Origin: Bacillota bacterium
Lineage (GTDB): Bacteria; Bacillota; Clostridia; Oscillospirales; Ruminococcaceae
DNA length: 64,000 nt
Assembly (NCBI GenBank): GCA_023421245.1
Contig: JAEZTV010000030.1
Location: forward strand, 36,227-100,226
Reading direction: 5' to 3'
The notes under the pieces were generated by a model that had not been told where the DNA came from, made no database searches, and worked only from the letters and a program-made list of their open reading frames with translations. This document shows positions 23,413 through 32,571 of the stretch, in pieces (positions within the stretch are counted from its first letter, which is position 1; every line of letters starts with the position of its first letter). Both the position numbers and the translations under genes were made by a program.

Positions 23413-24543
23413 ATGAAAGCCATTGGCGCTGCGATACTACGCTACCTCAAAACAACGGATAAGGTTTTACTTCTTCTTGCCCTCTCCGCTACCGGCTACG
23501 GGATGCTGATTCTGGCCGGAGTATTTGATGCGTTTTTAAGCGGAATGCGCGGATTGTACGTACAGATAGCGGGTACGGCCTTTGGTATTATCGCCGCTGT
23601 TATCCTCTCGAAAATTGACTATAAGCTGCTTGGCCGGCTGTGGAAGTTGCATGTTCCCGTTGCGTATGCGCTGATGTTTGCCACATTTATTATCGGATAC
23701 GGGAGGGCCGGCGCAAGCGGTGATAACCTCAATTGGATTTCTCTGCCGTTTGGTGCAAGCCTTCAGCCCTCGGAATTTTTGAAGATTTCGTTTATTTTGT
23801 CATATGCGTACCACTTAGACAAAGTAAAAGAAAAACTAAATGCCCCGCTTACGCTGCTGGGGCTTTGCCTGCATGGTGCGGCACCCGTACTGCTCATCCA
23901 TTTTCAAGGGGATGACGGTATGGCGCTCGTGTTCATCTTTATCTTTGCCGCTATGCTGTTTGCGGCAGGGCTGTCGATGCGCTATCTGCTTGCGGCGGGC
24001 GGGCTTGCTCTGGTTGCGGTACCCATTATATGGATTCATCTGCTGACCGACGACCAAAAGATGCGGTTTTATGCCATCTTTACCCCCGGCATCGACCCGC
24101 TGGGAGTAGAATATCAGCAAAACTCCGCGCTGGTTACGCTTGGCTCAGGGCGGCTGTCCGGTATTGGCTTGTTTTCGGACTCGCACCGGTTTGTAGATGA
24201 GATTCAAAACGATTTTATCTTTGCATTTATCGGCGAATCATTTGGGCTGATTGGCGCTGTGGCGGCACTCTTCCTGATCTTTTCGGTTGCGGCAAAGATA
24301 CTGTTTATCTCCCGCCATTGCAAGGATACTCTGGGGCAGAGTATCTGCGTAGGAATCTTTGCCATGATTACCGCACAAACCGTCATCAATGTCGGCATGT
24401 GCTTAAAGCTTCTGCCCGTTATCGGTATTACGCTGCCGTTCTTTTCAAGAGGCGGCTCCTCAATTCTCTCAATCTATCTTGCGCTCGGGCTTGCACTGAG
24501 CGTGTACATGCACCGCCCCATCACGCTATTTGCGGATAAATAA
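23413..24543 (+). CDS. FtsW/RodA/SpoVE family protein
   Basis: A 376-residue polytopic membrane protein (about 9-10 helices) of the SEDS family, the glycan polymerases that act with class B penicillin-binding proteins in elongation, division or spore cortex synthesis. Conserved features are NLNWISLPFGASLQPSEFLKI in the large extracellular loop region and LPVIGITLPFFSRGGSS near the C-terminus. It is shorter and more divergent than typical RodA, and no penicillin-binding protein gene is adjacent, so the exact role is open. It is monocistronic with its own promoter and terminator. Confidence 0.9.
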   Translation: MKAIGAAILRYLKTTDKVLLLLALSATGYGMLILAGVFDAFLSGMRGLYVQIAGTAFGIIAAVILSKIDYKLLGRLWKLHVPVAYALMFATFIIGYGRAGASGDNLNWISLPFGASLQPSEFLKISFILSYAYHLDKVKEKLNAPLTLLGLCLHGAAPVLLIHFQGDDGMALVFIFIFAAMLFAAGLSMRYLLAAGGLALVAVPIIWIHLLTDDQKMRFYAIFTPGIDPLGVEYQQNSALVTLGSGRLSGIGLFSDSHRFVDEIQNDFIFAFIGESFGLIGAVAALFLIFSVAAKILFISRHCKDTLGQSICVGIFAMITAQTVINVGMCLKLLPVIGITLPFFSRGGSSILSIYLALGLALSVYMHRPITLFADK

Positions 24544-24581
24544 CAGGGCAAAGCCTATTCAAAATGCAGCTATAATCTCAC

Positions 24582-24620
24582 CCCCGCACACAACGAGTAT
24601 TGCGTGCGGGGTATTCTTTT
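24582..24620 (+). terminator. Terminator of the RodA-like gene
   Basis: A 12-bp stem with one mismatch (24582-24593 with 24600-24611), followed by TATTCTTTT. From here to 24830 the DNA is AT-rich with no gene visible. Confidence 0.75.
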
Positions 24621-24833
24621 GCACTAATTCTACATACATAATATACTTCAAAATAAATATATTTTCAGTCGCACGGACTACGGGGGTGTTTTCGTTTATA
24701 GTCAATCAGTATGTCACTCGGAAAACAAGAACTTTTTTAAATCTGATTGGTTATATTAACGACTTTTTTATTTTCTTTTACAGCAAAATATGTTATTATA
24801 AAAATGATAATTATTCTTTTAATTCAGCACCAG

Positions 24834-24861
24834 AAAAGGGATGCATTTACAGCACCCCTTT
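24834..24861 (-). terminator. Terminator of the polysaccharide deacetylase gene
   Basis: A 10-bp stem with one G-U pair (24861-24852 with 24844-24835 on the minus strand), 7-base loop, then TTTTC. Confidence 0.72.
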
Positions 24862-24870
24862 GTCGTAAAT

Positions 24871-25884
24871 CTATTCCTCGATGGTGGCATCCTGCGATTG
24901 TTTGGATGAGGCCGGCATCTTCCCCGCGTTCTTATCCTGCTTTTCGCCCGCAAGATCGAATGTTGAAAACTCATACCCTGCGGCACGCAGCGTATCAATA
25001 AATGTGCCTAAGATCGTATCGTTATCCTTCGATACGGCGTGCAAAAGATAGATGCCGCCCGAATGCGGTGATTTGGTGGTCGCGGCAAGCGCCGCATCAT
25101 AGCCAATCTGGTTGTTGACATCCCAATCCTTGTATGCAAAGCTCCACAGCACGTTTAGATAGCCCAGCGAATGGGTAAGTGCAAGAGTCTGCTCTGAAAA
25201 CGCACCTTCCGGCGGGCGGAACAGCCACATCTCATAGCCGAAGTTCTGCAGCACATAGTCGTGCAGTGTCATAATTTCGGTTTTACATTCATCCAAACTA
25301 ATCGTTGTCATGTTGGGATGCTTTGTGCTGTGGTTACCGACGATATGCCCCTCATCAATCATACGCTGAACAAGCTGTGGGTTGCTCTTTGCATATGGCT
25401 GTGTGATAAAAAACACCGCGCTCACGCGTTTATCCTTAAGCGTATTAAGAATAGACTCGGTATAGCCGTTTTCGTACCCTTCATCGAAGGTAAGATATAT
25501 TTTACCGTTATCCGGCCCAATAAAATAGGCACCGTACTTGCCAAACTGCGTTTGCCGCAAAACCGGTTCTTCGGGTCTGCCGTCTTTATCAAGGCGTGTG
25601 CCCGGCCCCCACTGTACCTGCGCGGAGGGAAGCGACGCAATATCCTCATACTGTGCCGAGATTGCGGGGCGCACCGGCGCTTCAGGCAGCTCGGGCGGTA
25701 CAGATTCTACCTCGGGCGCGCTCGGGTCGGCGGGCGGTAAAATCTCGGCCTGCGATGACGGACCGCTTTCTTCCGAAGCGGCTTTGCTTTGCGCATCGTC
25801 ATCAAACAGCGAATAGGTGCATGATGTTAACATAAATACTGCCGCCATAAGCGCGCATACTAATGAAATCGTTTTGTATTTCAA
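24871..25884 (-). CDS. Polysaccharide deacetylase lipoprotein (PdaA-like)
   Basis: A 337-residue exported NodB-fold deacetylase. The N-terminus is a lipoprotein signal ending in LTSC (cysteine ~22), followed by a Pro/Ser/Glu-rich linker (to ~75) and the catalytic domain. NodB motifs visible are TFDEGYENGYT (motif 1), metal-binding NHSTKHPNM (motif 2) and RPPEGAFS (motif 3). The TFDEGYENGY form resembles PdaA, which makes muramic delta-lactam in spore cortex, but vegetative peptidoglycan is also possible. I prefer TTG 25884 because AAGGGG lies 10 bases upstream and the signal peptide then starts correctly; a longer start has no ribosome site. Confidence 0.88.
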   Translation of the reverse strand: MKYKTISLVCALMAAVFMLTSCTYSLFDDDAQSKAASEESGPSSQAEILPPADPSAPEVESVPPELPEAPVRPAISAQYEDIASLPSAQVQWGPGTRLDKDGRPEEPVLRQTQFGKYGAYFIGPDNGKIYLTFDEGYENGYTESILNTLKDKRVSAVFFITQPYAKSNPQLVQRMIDEGHIVGNHSTKHPNMTTISLDECKTEIMTLHDYVLQNFGYEMWLFRPPEGAFSEQTLALTHSLGYLNVLWSFAYKDWDVNNQIGYDAALAATTKSPHSGGIYLLHAVSKDNDTILGTFIDTLRAAGYEFSTFDLAGEKQDKNAGKMPASSKQSQDATIEE

Positions 25885-26147
25885 CTTCGTTCGTCCCCTT
25901 ACTTCATCCGAAGATTTGTTTACATAATTTGAATCTATTAAATTTATAATTACACGATACGACAAAATTCATACCATGTCAAGATACAACCATAGTGTTT
26001 GAGCCATATTCGTTTTCATGCGCAGCAGTTTTTCGTTGGTGAATATTACACCCTAGCACAGACAAAAAACGCATCTTAAATGGTATATTTTAGCTTATCG
26101 CGTTTAGAATATAATTGATTGTAAAACAGAAAAGGAGCGAGCACATT

Positions 26148-27431
26148 ATGAGTAACGTAACCATTGCAAAGGTTTTAGGGCGCGAAATTCTCGATTCCAG
26201 AGGAAACCCGACGGTAGAAGCACAGGTTACACTGTGCGACGGTACCACTGCCATTGCAAGCGTGCCCAGCGGTGCATCCACCGGTATTTTTGAAGCGCAC
26301 GAGCTGCGGGACGGCGACGCCAAAAAGTACGGCGGCAAGGGTGTAACCAAAGCGGCAGAAAACATTAGCGGGCCTATCAACAAGGCGCTTACCGGCATGA
26401 GCATCGACAATCTTTTTGCAATTGATGCGGCGATGATAAAGCTTGACGGCACCGAGAACAAGAAGAAGCTCGGCGCAAACGCCATGCTGGCGGTTTCGCT
26501 TGCCACCGCACGCGCTGCGGCCGATAGTTTAGGAATACCGCTTTACCACTACCTTGGCGGTGTACAGGGCCGTATGATGCCGGTGCCGATGATGAACATT
26601 CTAAACGGCGGCGCACACGCCTCCAACAATGTAGATATCCAGGAGTTTATGATTATGCCGGTGGGCGCAAAATCGTTTCGTGATGCGCTGCGCTGCTGCG
26701 CGGAGATCTACGCGGCACTCGGCAAGCTGCTGAGTAAGAAGGGGCTTTCTACCGCCGTAGGCGACGAGGGCGGCTTTGCCCCCGATCTTGCAAGTGACGA
26801 AGATGCCATCAAGCTGATTCTCGAAGCGACCGAGACCGCCGGCTACAAGGGCGGCGACGATATTATGATTGCCATTGATGCCGCATCCTCCGAATGGTAC
26901 AGCGACGGTAAGATTAAGCTGCCTAAAAAGGGCACCGAGTTTACCGCCGACAGCCTTGTGGAGTTCTGGGCAGACCTTGTGGAGCGTTACCCCATTATCT
27001 CGATTGAGGACGGCGTTGGCGAGGATGACTGGGACGCTTGGAAGAAGATTACTTCCCGTCTTGGCGATAAGGTTCAGCTTGTGGGTGACGACTTCTTTGT
27101 CACCAACGTCAAGCGCCTTAAAAAGGGCATTGACGAGAGTGCCGCAAACTCGATTCTTGTTAAGGTTAACCAGATCGGCACGCTCACCGAGGCAATGGAT
27201 GCCGTTTTGATGGCGCAAAAGGCCGACTATACCAGCGTAATCTCTCACCGCAGCGGCGAAACCGAGGATAGCTTTATCGCCGATATTGCCGTGGCCACCA
27301 ACGCAGGCCAGATTAAGACCGGCGCACCCTGTCGCAGTGACCGTGTTGCCAAATACAACCGTCTGCTTCGCATTGAAGAGGAGCTTGGTGCGGCAGCCAT
27401 CTATGCAGGCAAACAGACGTTTCGCAAATAA
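26148..27431 (+). CDS. eno: Enolase
   Basis: Converts 2-phosphoglycerate to phosphoenolpyruvate in glycolysis. The 427 residues show REILDSRGNPTVE, the mobile loop SGASTGIFEAHELRDGD, the catalytic region GDEGGFAPDL, metal-binding SIEDG and GDDFFVTN, and SHRSGETED. AAAGGAG precedes ATG 26148, with a TATAAT box at 26110-26115. It is monocistronic; other glycolytic genes are not linked here. Confidence 0.98.
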   Translation: MSNVTIAKVLGREILDSRGNPTVEAQVTLCDGTTAIASVPSGASTGIFEAHELRDGDAKKYGGKGVTKAAENISGPINKALTGMSIDNLFAIDAAMIKLDGTENKKKLGANAMLAVSLATARAAADSLGIPLYHYLGGVQGRMMPVPMMNILNGGAHASNNVDIQEFMIMPVGAKSFRDALRCCAEIYAALGKLLSKKGLSTAVGDEGGFAPDLASDEDAIKLILEATETAGYKGGDDIMIAIDAASSEWYSDGKIKLPKKGTEFTADSLVEFWADLVERYPIISIEDGVGEDDWDAWKKITSRLGDKVQLVGDDFFVTNVKRLKKGIDESAANSILVKVNQIGTLTEAMDAVLMAQKADYTSVISHRSGETEDSFIADIAVATNAGQIKTGAPCRSDRVAKYNRLLRIEEELGAAAIYAGKQTFRK

Positions 27432-27496
27432 CACCTATGCTGAAGCACACAATTGATAAAAATGGCTCGAACAAGCCCCTGCACATTTAAGCGAAG

Positions 27497-27537
27497 ATGC
27501 CTGTCCTTGCTTTGACAAAGACAGGCATTGCTTTTTT
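27497..27537 (+). terminator. Terminator of eno
   Basis: A 9-bp stem (27497-27505 with 27520-27528) with an inner CTTTG/CAAAG pair, ending in six T at 27532-27537. Confidence 0.82.
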
Positions 27538-27599
27538 ACTATTTTCAGATTATACTATTGTTTGGTTGCCATGATTTATGAGCGGCCTACTATCAGTAT

Positions 27600-27764
27600 A
27601 GCCAATTAACTTGAAAACAAGGACTTATTTTCAGGGTGTCAGGTAAAATCTACCGCGCGCCCAGAGGCGTGTTAATTGGCTGTAAACGGCAACAACCCTG
27701 CCCGCTATGCGGGCGCCGCACGGAAATCCGTGCGCTTCAAAATGGACCCGTTTTGAAGGTTGTT
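27600..27764 (+). repeat. Two tandem multi-hairpin modules upstream of the CofE-like gene
   Basis: Module 1 is closed by a perfect 11-bp stem (27600-27610 with 27671-27681) around a region with at least one inner hairpin (TGAAAA/TTTTCA). Module 2 is closed by AACAACC/GGTTGTT (27691-27697 with 27758-27764, one base shared with the last hairpin) and holds three perfect hairpins: 27700-27705/27709-27714, 27718-27723/27728-27733 and 27735-27742/27751-27758. The plan matches the 206-bp elements at 6583 and 62297, though the sequence differs. It would lie in the leader of the CofE-like gene if transcribed from upstream. Confidence 0.65.
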
Positions 27765-27790
27765 AAGTATAAGGATTGGACGGTAAGCAT

Positions 27791-28489
27791 ATGAGTGAAG
27801 AGTTATTGGTAAATGAAGAAAAGAACGGTATTATTCAAGTTGATGGCATAGACTATATTCGGTACGCAATCAAGACACATATCATTACCGATAAGGATAA
27901 TATCTGCGATGTGGTAAAGCAGTATGCGCTGCCGCATGCGCAGCCTGACGACATCTTTTTTATTTCGGAAAAGGCTGTGGCCTGCACCCAGCAGCGCGCA
28001 ATCCGCATGAAGGATATCAAACCGCGCCCGCTTGCTACCTTTTTAAGTCGCTTTGTGCTTAAGACACCCTACGGAATCGGCCTTGGTATCCCCGAGACGA
28101 TGGAGATGGCGTTGCGGGAATGCGGTACCATCCGCATTTTATTTGCGGCGGCGGTCTCCGCTGTGGGCAAGCTGTTTCGGCAGCGCGGCTGGTTTTATGT
28201 AATTGCCGGCTCTAAGGCCCGTTCGATTGACGGCCCGTGCAGCTACACGCTTCCTCCCTACAACGAATACGTCGTGCTCGCCCCCTCCGACCCCGATAAG
28301 GTAGCGCGCGAGCTTTCGCAGGTGCTTGGCTGCCCCGCCGCAGTGGTGGACATCAACGACCTTGAAGGCCAAATTTTGGGTACCTCCGCAAAGGATATGA
28401 ATCGTCAGTGGCTTGTAAGTCTGCTCAAGGATAATCCGCTTGGACAGACCAACGAGCAGACACCCATGGGCCTGATTCGTAAGGCTTAA
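27791..28489 (+). CDS. CofE-like protein (coenzyme F420-0:L-glutamate ligase family)
   Basis: A 232-residue member of the CofE/F420-0 gamma-glutamyl ligase fold. Family-like parts are YAIKTHIITDKDN and a D-D-I-F-F-I-S-E-K-A strand near residue 60, then the PYGIGLG, FYVIAGSKARSIDGP and VVDINDLEGQILG stretches in place of the usual DTFGRPW-type region. No F420 biosynthesis gene is present, so it probably acts on another carboxylate; Clostridia often carry such stand-alone members. The start is uncertain: ATG 27791 has AAGGA 15 bases upstream. A hairpin-rich leader precedes it. Confidence 0.72.
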   Translation: MSEELLVNEEKNGIIQVDGIDYIRYAIKTHIITDKDNICDVVKQYALPHAQPDDIFFISEKAVACTQQRAIRMKDIKPRPLATFLSRFVLKTPYGIGLGIPETMEMALRECGTIRILFAAAVSAVGKLFRQRGWFYVIAGSKARSIDGPCSYTLPPYNEYVVLAPSDPDKVARELSQVLGCPAAVVDINDLEGQILGTSAKDMNRQWLVSLLKDNPLGQTNEQTPMGLIRKA

Positions 28490-28504
28490 TACTGCAAACA
28501 ATAC

Positions 28505-28552
28505 AAACCGCATGCCTTACACGGAAAGAGTTCCGTGTAAGGCATGCGGTTT
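28505..28552 (+). terminator. Strong terminator after the CofE-like gene
   Basis: A perfect 19-bp stem (28508-28526 with 28531-28549), tetraloop AGAG, then TTTT; AAA on the other side extends the pairing. Confidence 0.88.
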
Positions 28553-28687
28553 TCTGCGTTCCCTGCAAGATACAGCAAGCCGCAAAGATATCGCATCATC
28601 CTGCTTTGCCAAACAGGCATAAATACTCCCGCTGCTCTAATATACTTGGGGTATATCTCGAAACCATAACATAAGGGAGTGCGTATC

Positions 28688-29374
28688 ATGAACCACGGTT
28701 ACCGTAAGAGTGTTTCCGGTACAGCCAATCCATCGATGGCAGAAACGGCAGGATCGTTACCGCCCGATGTGAACTATATTTCTACCCAAGGGGAAAACGG
28801 TTGGAATACACAGGTAACCTGCGGTGGGGTGCATATACTAAACGGTCTGGTGATGCAGAGTGTTTACCATAACGGCGTTCTTTCGCTTGGAATAAACAAC
28901 CGCCGTTTAAACACCGTATACCGTTTTGATCAAAACGGCGCGCTGGAGATAAACCGTTTAAGCGCTGCGCTCACGCAGGAAAGCGATGTCGCTTTTTTCA
29001 TCTGCCCCTCTCACCCTGACAAGCTATATATCCGTCATGAGTTTCTGCAAAAGACATTCGCGGTTATCGGCGAGGTAGTAGCGGTACAAAAACATTTTGA
29101 GGCGGCCTTCGCGGTTTTGCAGGAGCATACCCGAATTGACTGCAAAAGCGGCGATATCTCGCAAAAAGTAGTGATTCGCAGCCAATACCGTGCGCTCATT
29201 GACCCCATAAACGATCTTTCCACCCTGGTGCAGCAGGATGGGGAAAAGTGGGAGGTGCTGTCGGTAAGCGACCTTAAAAGCGGCAAGCATATTTATGCAA
29301 GGCGCGCATTTTCAAAACAGAGCGCTGCGTCCGCAGTTGCGCTGCACGCTGCGCACAAGAAAACAAGAAGGTAA
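28688..29374 (+). CDS. Protein of unknown function
   Basis: A 228-residue, soluble-looking protein with no signal peptide or membrane helix and no domain I recognise. Residues ~30-85 alternate Val, Ile, Gly and Asn as in a beta-sheet (GGVHILNGLVMQSVYHNGVLSLGINNRR). The middle is more helical (HEFLQKTFAVIGEVVAVQKHF), and the C-terminus is basic and Ala-rich (ALHAAHKKTRR), which could bind nucleic acid or a surface. GGGAG precedes ATG 28688. It lies 117 bases before another orphan gene on the same strand. Confidence 0.6.
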   Translation: MNHGYRKSVSGTANPSMAETAGSLPPDVNYISTQGENGWNTQVTCGGVHILNGLVMQSVYHNGVLSLGINNRRLNTVYRFDQNGALEINRLSAALTQESDVAFFICPSHPDKLYIRHEFLQKTFAVIGEVVAVQKHFEAAFAVLQEHTRIDCKSGDISQKVVIRSQYRALIDPINDLSTLVQQDGEKWEVLSVSDLKSGKHIYARRAFSKQSAASAVALHAAHKKTRR

Positions 29375-29491
29375 GGCAAAAAGAAATGCTGCATCGTTTT
29401 GGAGATTCTCTGCACCTTTTGTCGAGAAAAGGAATATGATAAAGCACAAGGACGTTGATTACAAATTAAAAACACAGGTGGTATGAATTTT

Positions 29492-29950
29492 ATGAGATGC
29501 AGTACAAATAATTGGGGCCGCGAGCAGGCAGTGCTTAACGCCTCCAGCGGCGGCGCCGGTCCGCTGCCGATTATCACTACACTATTTGCGGATCCCCTGA
29601 ACATCGTTTCCACTTCCATTGATACCCGAAACATGGTAAGCGCCAACAACCTTCTTACCTTTACCAGCATCATCAGCTTGCCTTTGGGCATCTCGGTAAC
29701 CCTTAACTTCCAAATCCGCCGCACCTCCAGCGACGGTACCAACGCAAACGTCGGCTCAACCTACACCTTCTCAACGCTTGTAGATGTGCTGGAGGCCGAA
29801 GCGTTCTCATTCCAGTTCTTCGATGCAAACGTCACACCGGACTTCTACACCTATTCCATAGAGCTTTCTACCAACTCGGTTATCGACTTTACGCCCGGCT
29901 TAACAATCCAAAACGCCGTACTGAGTATTCTCTCAGTTGCGAACAACTAA
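29492..29950 (+). CDS. Beta-sandwich protein, possible spore-surface component (DUF4489-like)
   Basis: A 152-residue protein rich in Thr, Ser, Leu and Asn with almost no Lys. After MRCSTNNWGREQ and a Gly/Ala/Pro segment it shows alternating strands: LLTFTSIISLPLG, VTLNFQIRRTS, VGSTYTFSTL, FSFQFFDANV and YTYSIELSTNS. The pattern L-F-x-S-I ... FQ-x-R ... VGS-YTFS ... F-F ... TYS resembles DUF4489-type Clostridial proteins, which I associate with spore or cell surfaces; this is inference from pattern only. GGTGG sits 10 bases before ATG 29492; ATG 29483 is too close to it. Confidence 0.6.
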   Translation: MRCSTNNWGREQAVLNASSGGAGPLPIITTLFADPLNIVSTSIDTRNMVSANNLLTFTSIISLPLGISVTLNFQIRRTSSDGTNANVGSTYTFSTLVDVLEAEAFSFQFFDANVTPDFYTYSIELSTNSVIDFTPGLTIQNAVLSILSVANN

Positions 29951-30123
29951 GACTGTTGTGCAATAAAGATATAGACAACGTCTATTATTTAAAGCGGAAG
30001 CAGTATAACCGCTCGCGGCACGATGACATTGGAGAAATGCTCTGATGGGATGATAAATCCCTCTGCGGCAAAGCCTGCAGAGGAGAATCTGAAAAGGTAA
30101 CGGATGTCATCAACACAAAACAC

Positions 30124-30154
30124 ATGGCCGCCCCTGCCTTCAGGTGGCGGCCAT
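30124..30154 (-). terminator. Hairpin overlapping the pullulanase stop codon
   Basis: Arms 30124-30132 and 30146-30154 (ATGGCCGCC and complement) with an inner CCTG/CAGG pair include the stop codon; on the minus strand it is followed by TGTGTTTTG, a weak T-run. Confidence 0.5.
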
Positions 30155-32389
30155 CATTACAGTACGGCAATTATATTCCTTCACAAGCACCAGCGCCGAT
30201 ACCGCAGGAACAGTAACCGTCTCGCCTTCCACGGCATAGAGCGGCGTATTGCCCGCACGGTGCTGATCAACATATACAAAATAGCCCTGTGCATTCTGCT
30301 CATCCTCCGAGATGAAGCGGCACTCAAAAGGGGTTTCGGTGGGGTTCACGATAACCACTATACGCTGTGCGCTATCCCCTGCCTCGGCTGCCGCAATACG
30401 GCAGCATAACCGATTTTCCGGCTGGGTGTACAAAAAGCGGATGAAGCGAGCGGTATCCTCCGCAGTGGTCATGCGCAGCGCTTTATGTGCCAAGCGAAAC
30501 TCAATAAGCCCCTTATAGTAGTCAAACACATCGCGGTAGCGGTGCTTGCGCCGCCACACAATCCGGTTTACGCTATCGGGCGAATTGTAGCTGTTATGTT
30601 CAAAGCTGCCGTCCTCCCGCTTCTTCTGCCGCAGCAGTTCCTCGCCTGCATGCAAGAAGACAATGCCCTGTGCGGTAAGGGTAAGCACGGCGGCGAGCTT
30701 GTTGAGACGAATGAGCATATCCTCATTTAGTTCGGGGTTTGCAAGGGTAAGTTTGTCAAACAGCGTGTAGTTATCGTGCGAGGAGTTGTAGGTTATCGTT
30801 TGGGTTGGACGCTTTGCAAATGGATAACTGCCGCCATGGTACATCACATGCGGATGCCGGGTGGCACCGACCATCCCCGCCTTTATCAACTCGGTAAAGC
30901 CCGCATAAACAGCTGCATTCAGTGCGCCGCCAAGGTATCCTTTGGCGCGCGCGTCAAAGGCATCGCCCTTGAGCGCGTTGCGCATATCATCGTTAAACAA
31001 TGCGATGCGGTCATCAATGCGTTCAGCGTTATATTTTGTTGCCGCGCTATCCCACGGCAACGCACTGGGACCGCCCTGCCAGCCTTCTCCATACACAATA
31101 ATGCGGCAGTCAATCTCATCAAGCTTATGACGGATATAGTTCATGGTGGTGATATCATGCACACCCATCAGGTCAAAGCGAAAGCCGTCAATATGGTATT
31201 CCTGCACCCAGTAAAGCAAGGAGTCGGTCATCAGGCGACGTACCATCCCCCGCTCACTGGCAAGCTCGTTGCCGCATCCCGAGCCGTTGGAAAGGCACCC
31301 CTCACTCTTGCGGTAGTAGTAATCGGGCATGACAATGTTAAGGGGAGAATGCTCTACCGAATAGGTGTGGTTGTATACTACATCCAGCACTACGCCAATG
31401 CCGTTTTGATGCAACGCCTTCACAAGTGATTTGAGCTCCTTGATGCGCAATGCGCCGTTACCCGGCTGCGTGCAATATGAGCCATCCGGAATAAAGTAGC
31501 TGAACGGATCGTAGCCCCAGTTATAGCCGGCGTCCTCTTCCCGCGCTTCGTCCACCGTGGCATAATCCATAACCGGCATCAGATGCACATGGGTAACGCC
31601 GAGCTCACACAGATGAGAGAGCCCCGTGCTCTGCCCGTCATCACTTTTTGTTCCCCGTTCGGTAAAGCCAAGAAACTTACCCTTGCGGTGAACACCGGAA
31701 TCGGGCGAGATGGTAAAATCGCGGACATGCACCTCGTACAGCACCGCGTCGGTCGGGCTTTGGGGCAGGATATGCGTGTCACTTTCCCAAGCGAAGGGAT
31801 TGGTCTTTTTTAAATCGACCACAACACCCATGTGTGCGTTTTCTGTAGCGGCTTTGGCATAAGGGTCAATACAACTGCGGGTTACCCCCGCAACCGTTAC
31901 ATCGTAGGTATACCGGACTTGATGCAGATTAGCATGAATCTCAGCGGAAAACACGCCCTTTGCGCCGCGCGACAATACAACACTCTTATACGGCGCGGTA
32001 TCGGCAGTGCGATAGAGATGCAAAACAACCTCGCTTGCCACCGGTGCCCACAGCCGAAATATTGTTTTCGCACCGATGACCACAGCACCCAGTTCGCCGC
32101 CGTAAAAATACTTGGCCTCAAACGCAGGGGTATCGAAGAGATGATAATCAACCTGCGCCATGATAACATCATCGCCCAGATAAACCATAACATCCTCTCC
32201 AAGCTCCAGCTGACGGGAAAGGAAGATGTCAAAACCCTTGCCCCCGCCATGCATGGCAACGCTTGCAACAGACTTTTTCTCACCGCAAACCGTTACACGA
32301 ATGGCAGGTATAATCTCTCCGCCTGCGGGAGCGTCGGTGTAAACCGAAAGCCTATTGAGTTCTGTAATCAGTGCCTTGGTCAGCTTCAT
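30140..32389 (-). CDS. pulA: Type I pullulanase
   Basis: Debranches alpha-1,6 links of pullulan, amylopectin or glycogen. The 749-residue protein has no signal peptide, so it is cytoplasmic. After an N-terminal beta region (~1-110) comes a CBM48-like domain (FRLWAPVASEVVLHLY, ~120) and a GH13 barrel. Visible are the type I signature YNWGYDP, DVVYNHT, catalytic Asp in GFRFDLMG, Glu in IVYGEGW and NSSHDN. CAGGAG precedes ATG 32389. It is a single gene; no glycogen synthesis genes are adjacent. Confidence 0.94.
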   Translation of the reverse strand: MKLTKALITELNRLSVYTDAPAGGEIIPAIRVTVCGEKKSVASVAMHGGGKGFDIFLSRQLELGEDVMVYLGDDVIMAQVDYHLFDTPAFEAKYFYGGELGAVVIGAKTIFRLWAPVASEVVLHLYRTADTAPYKSVVLSRGAKGVFSAEIHANLHQVRYTYDVTVAGVTRSCIDPYAKAATENAHMGVVVDLKKTNPFAWESDTHILPQSPTDAVLYEVHVRDFTISPDSGVHRKGKFLGFTERGTKSDDGQSTGLSHLCELGVTHVHLMPVMDYATVDEAREEDAGYNWGYDPFSYFIPDGSYCTQPGNGALRIKELKSLVKALHQNGIGVVLDVVYNHTYSVEHSPLNIVMPDYYYRKSEGCLSNGSGCGNELASERGMVRRLMTDSLLYWVQEYHIDGFRFDLMGVHDITTMNYIRHKLDEIDCRIIVYGEGWQGGPSALPWDSAATKYNAERIDDRIALFNDDMRNALKGDAFDARAKGYLGGALNAAVYAGFTELIKAGMVGATRHPHVMYHGGSYPFAKRPTQTITYNSSHDNYTLFDKLTLANPELNEDMLIRLNKLAAVLTLTAQGIVFLHAGEELLRQKKREDGSFEHNSYNSPDSVNRIVWRRKHRYRDVFDYYKGLIEFRLAHKALRMTTAEDTARFIRFLYTQPENRLCCRIAAAEAGDSAQRIVVIVNPTETPFECRFISEDEQNAQGYFVYVDQHRAGNTPLYAVEGETVTVPAVSALVLVKEYNCRTVMMAAT

Positions 32390-32571
32390 ATCGATCTCCT
32401 GCCTTTCCGATGCTTTCACAAGCAAAAAAGGGAATAAAAAAGCGTTCCCCGCCGACAGCAAGGCTATGCTGCAAGTCGGCAGGGGTTATCGCTTTACCAT
32501 CTTTATTTGTATTTACCCGCGTTTAGAACAAACCGGGATGTATTCACTTGCGCGAAAGGTCGCATGCACTC

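Noticed and set aside
24530..24868. AT-rich plus-strand frame of 112 codons between the RodA-like and deacetylase genes
   Set aside because: Low-complexity translation, crosses two terminators, no ribosome site.
26601..27434. Open frame of 277 codons antisense to eno
   Set aside because: A shadow of enolase, with no start signal and no recognisable protein.
30140..30160. Treating the pullulanase stop-codon hairpin as a strong terminator
   Set aside because: The T-run is interrupted (TGTGTTTTG); kept only as a low-confidence terminator.
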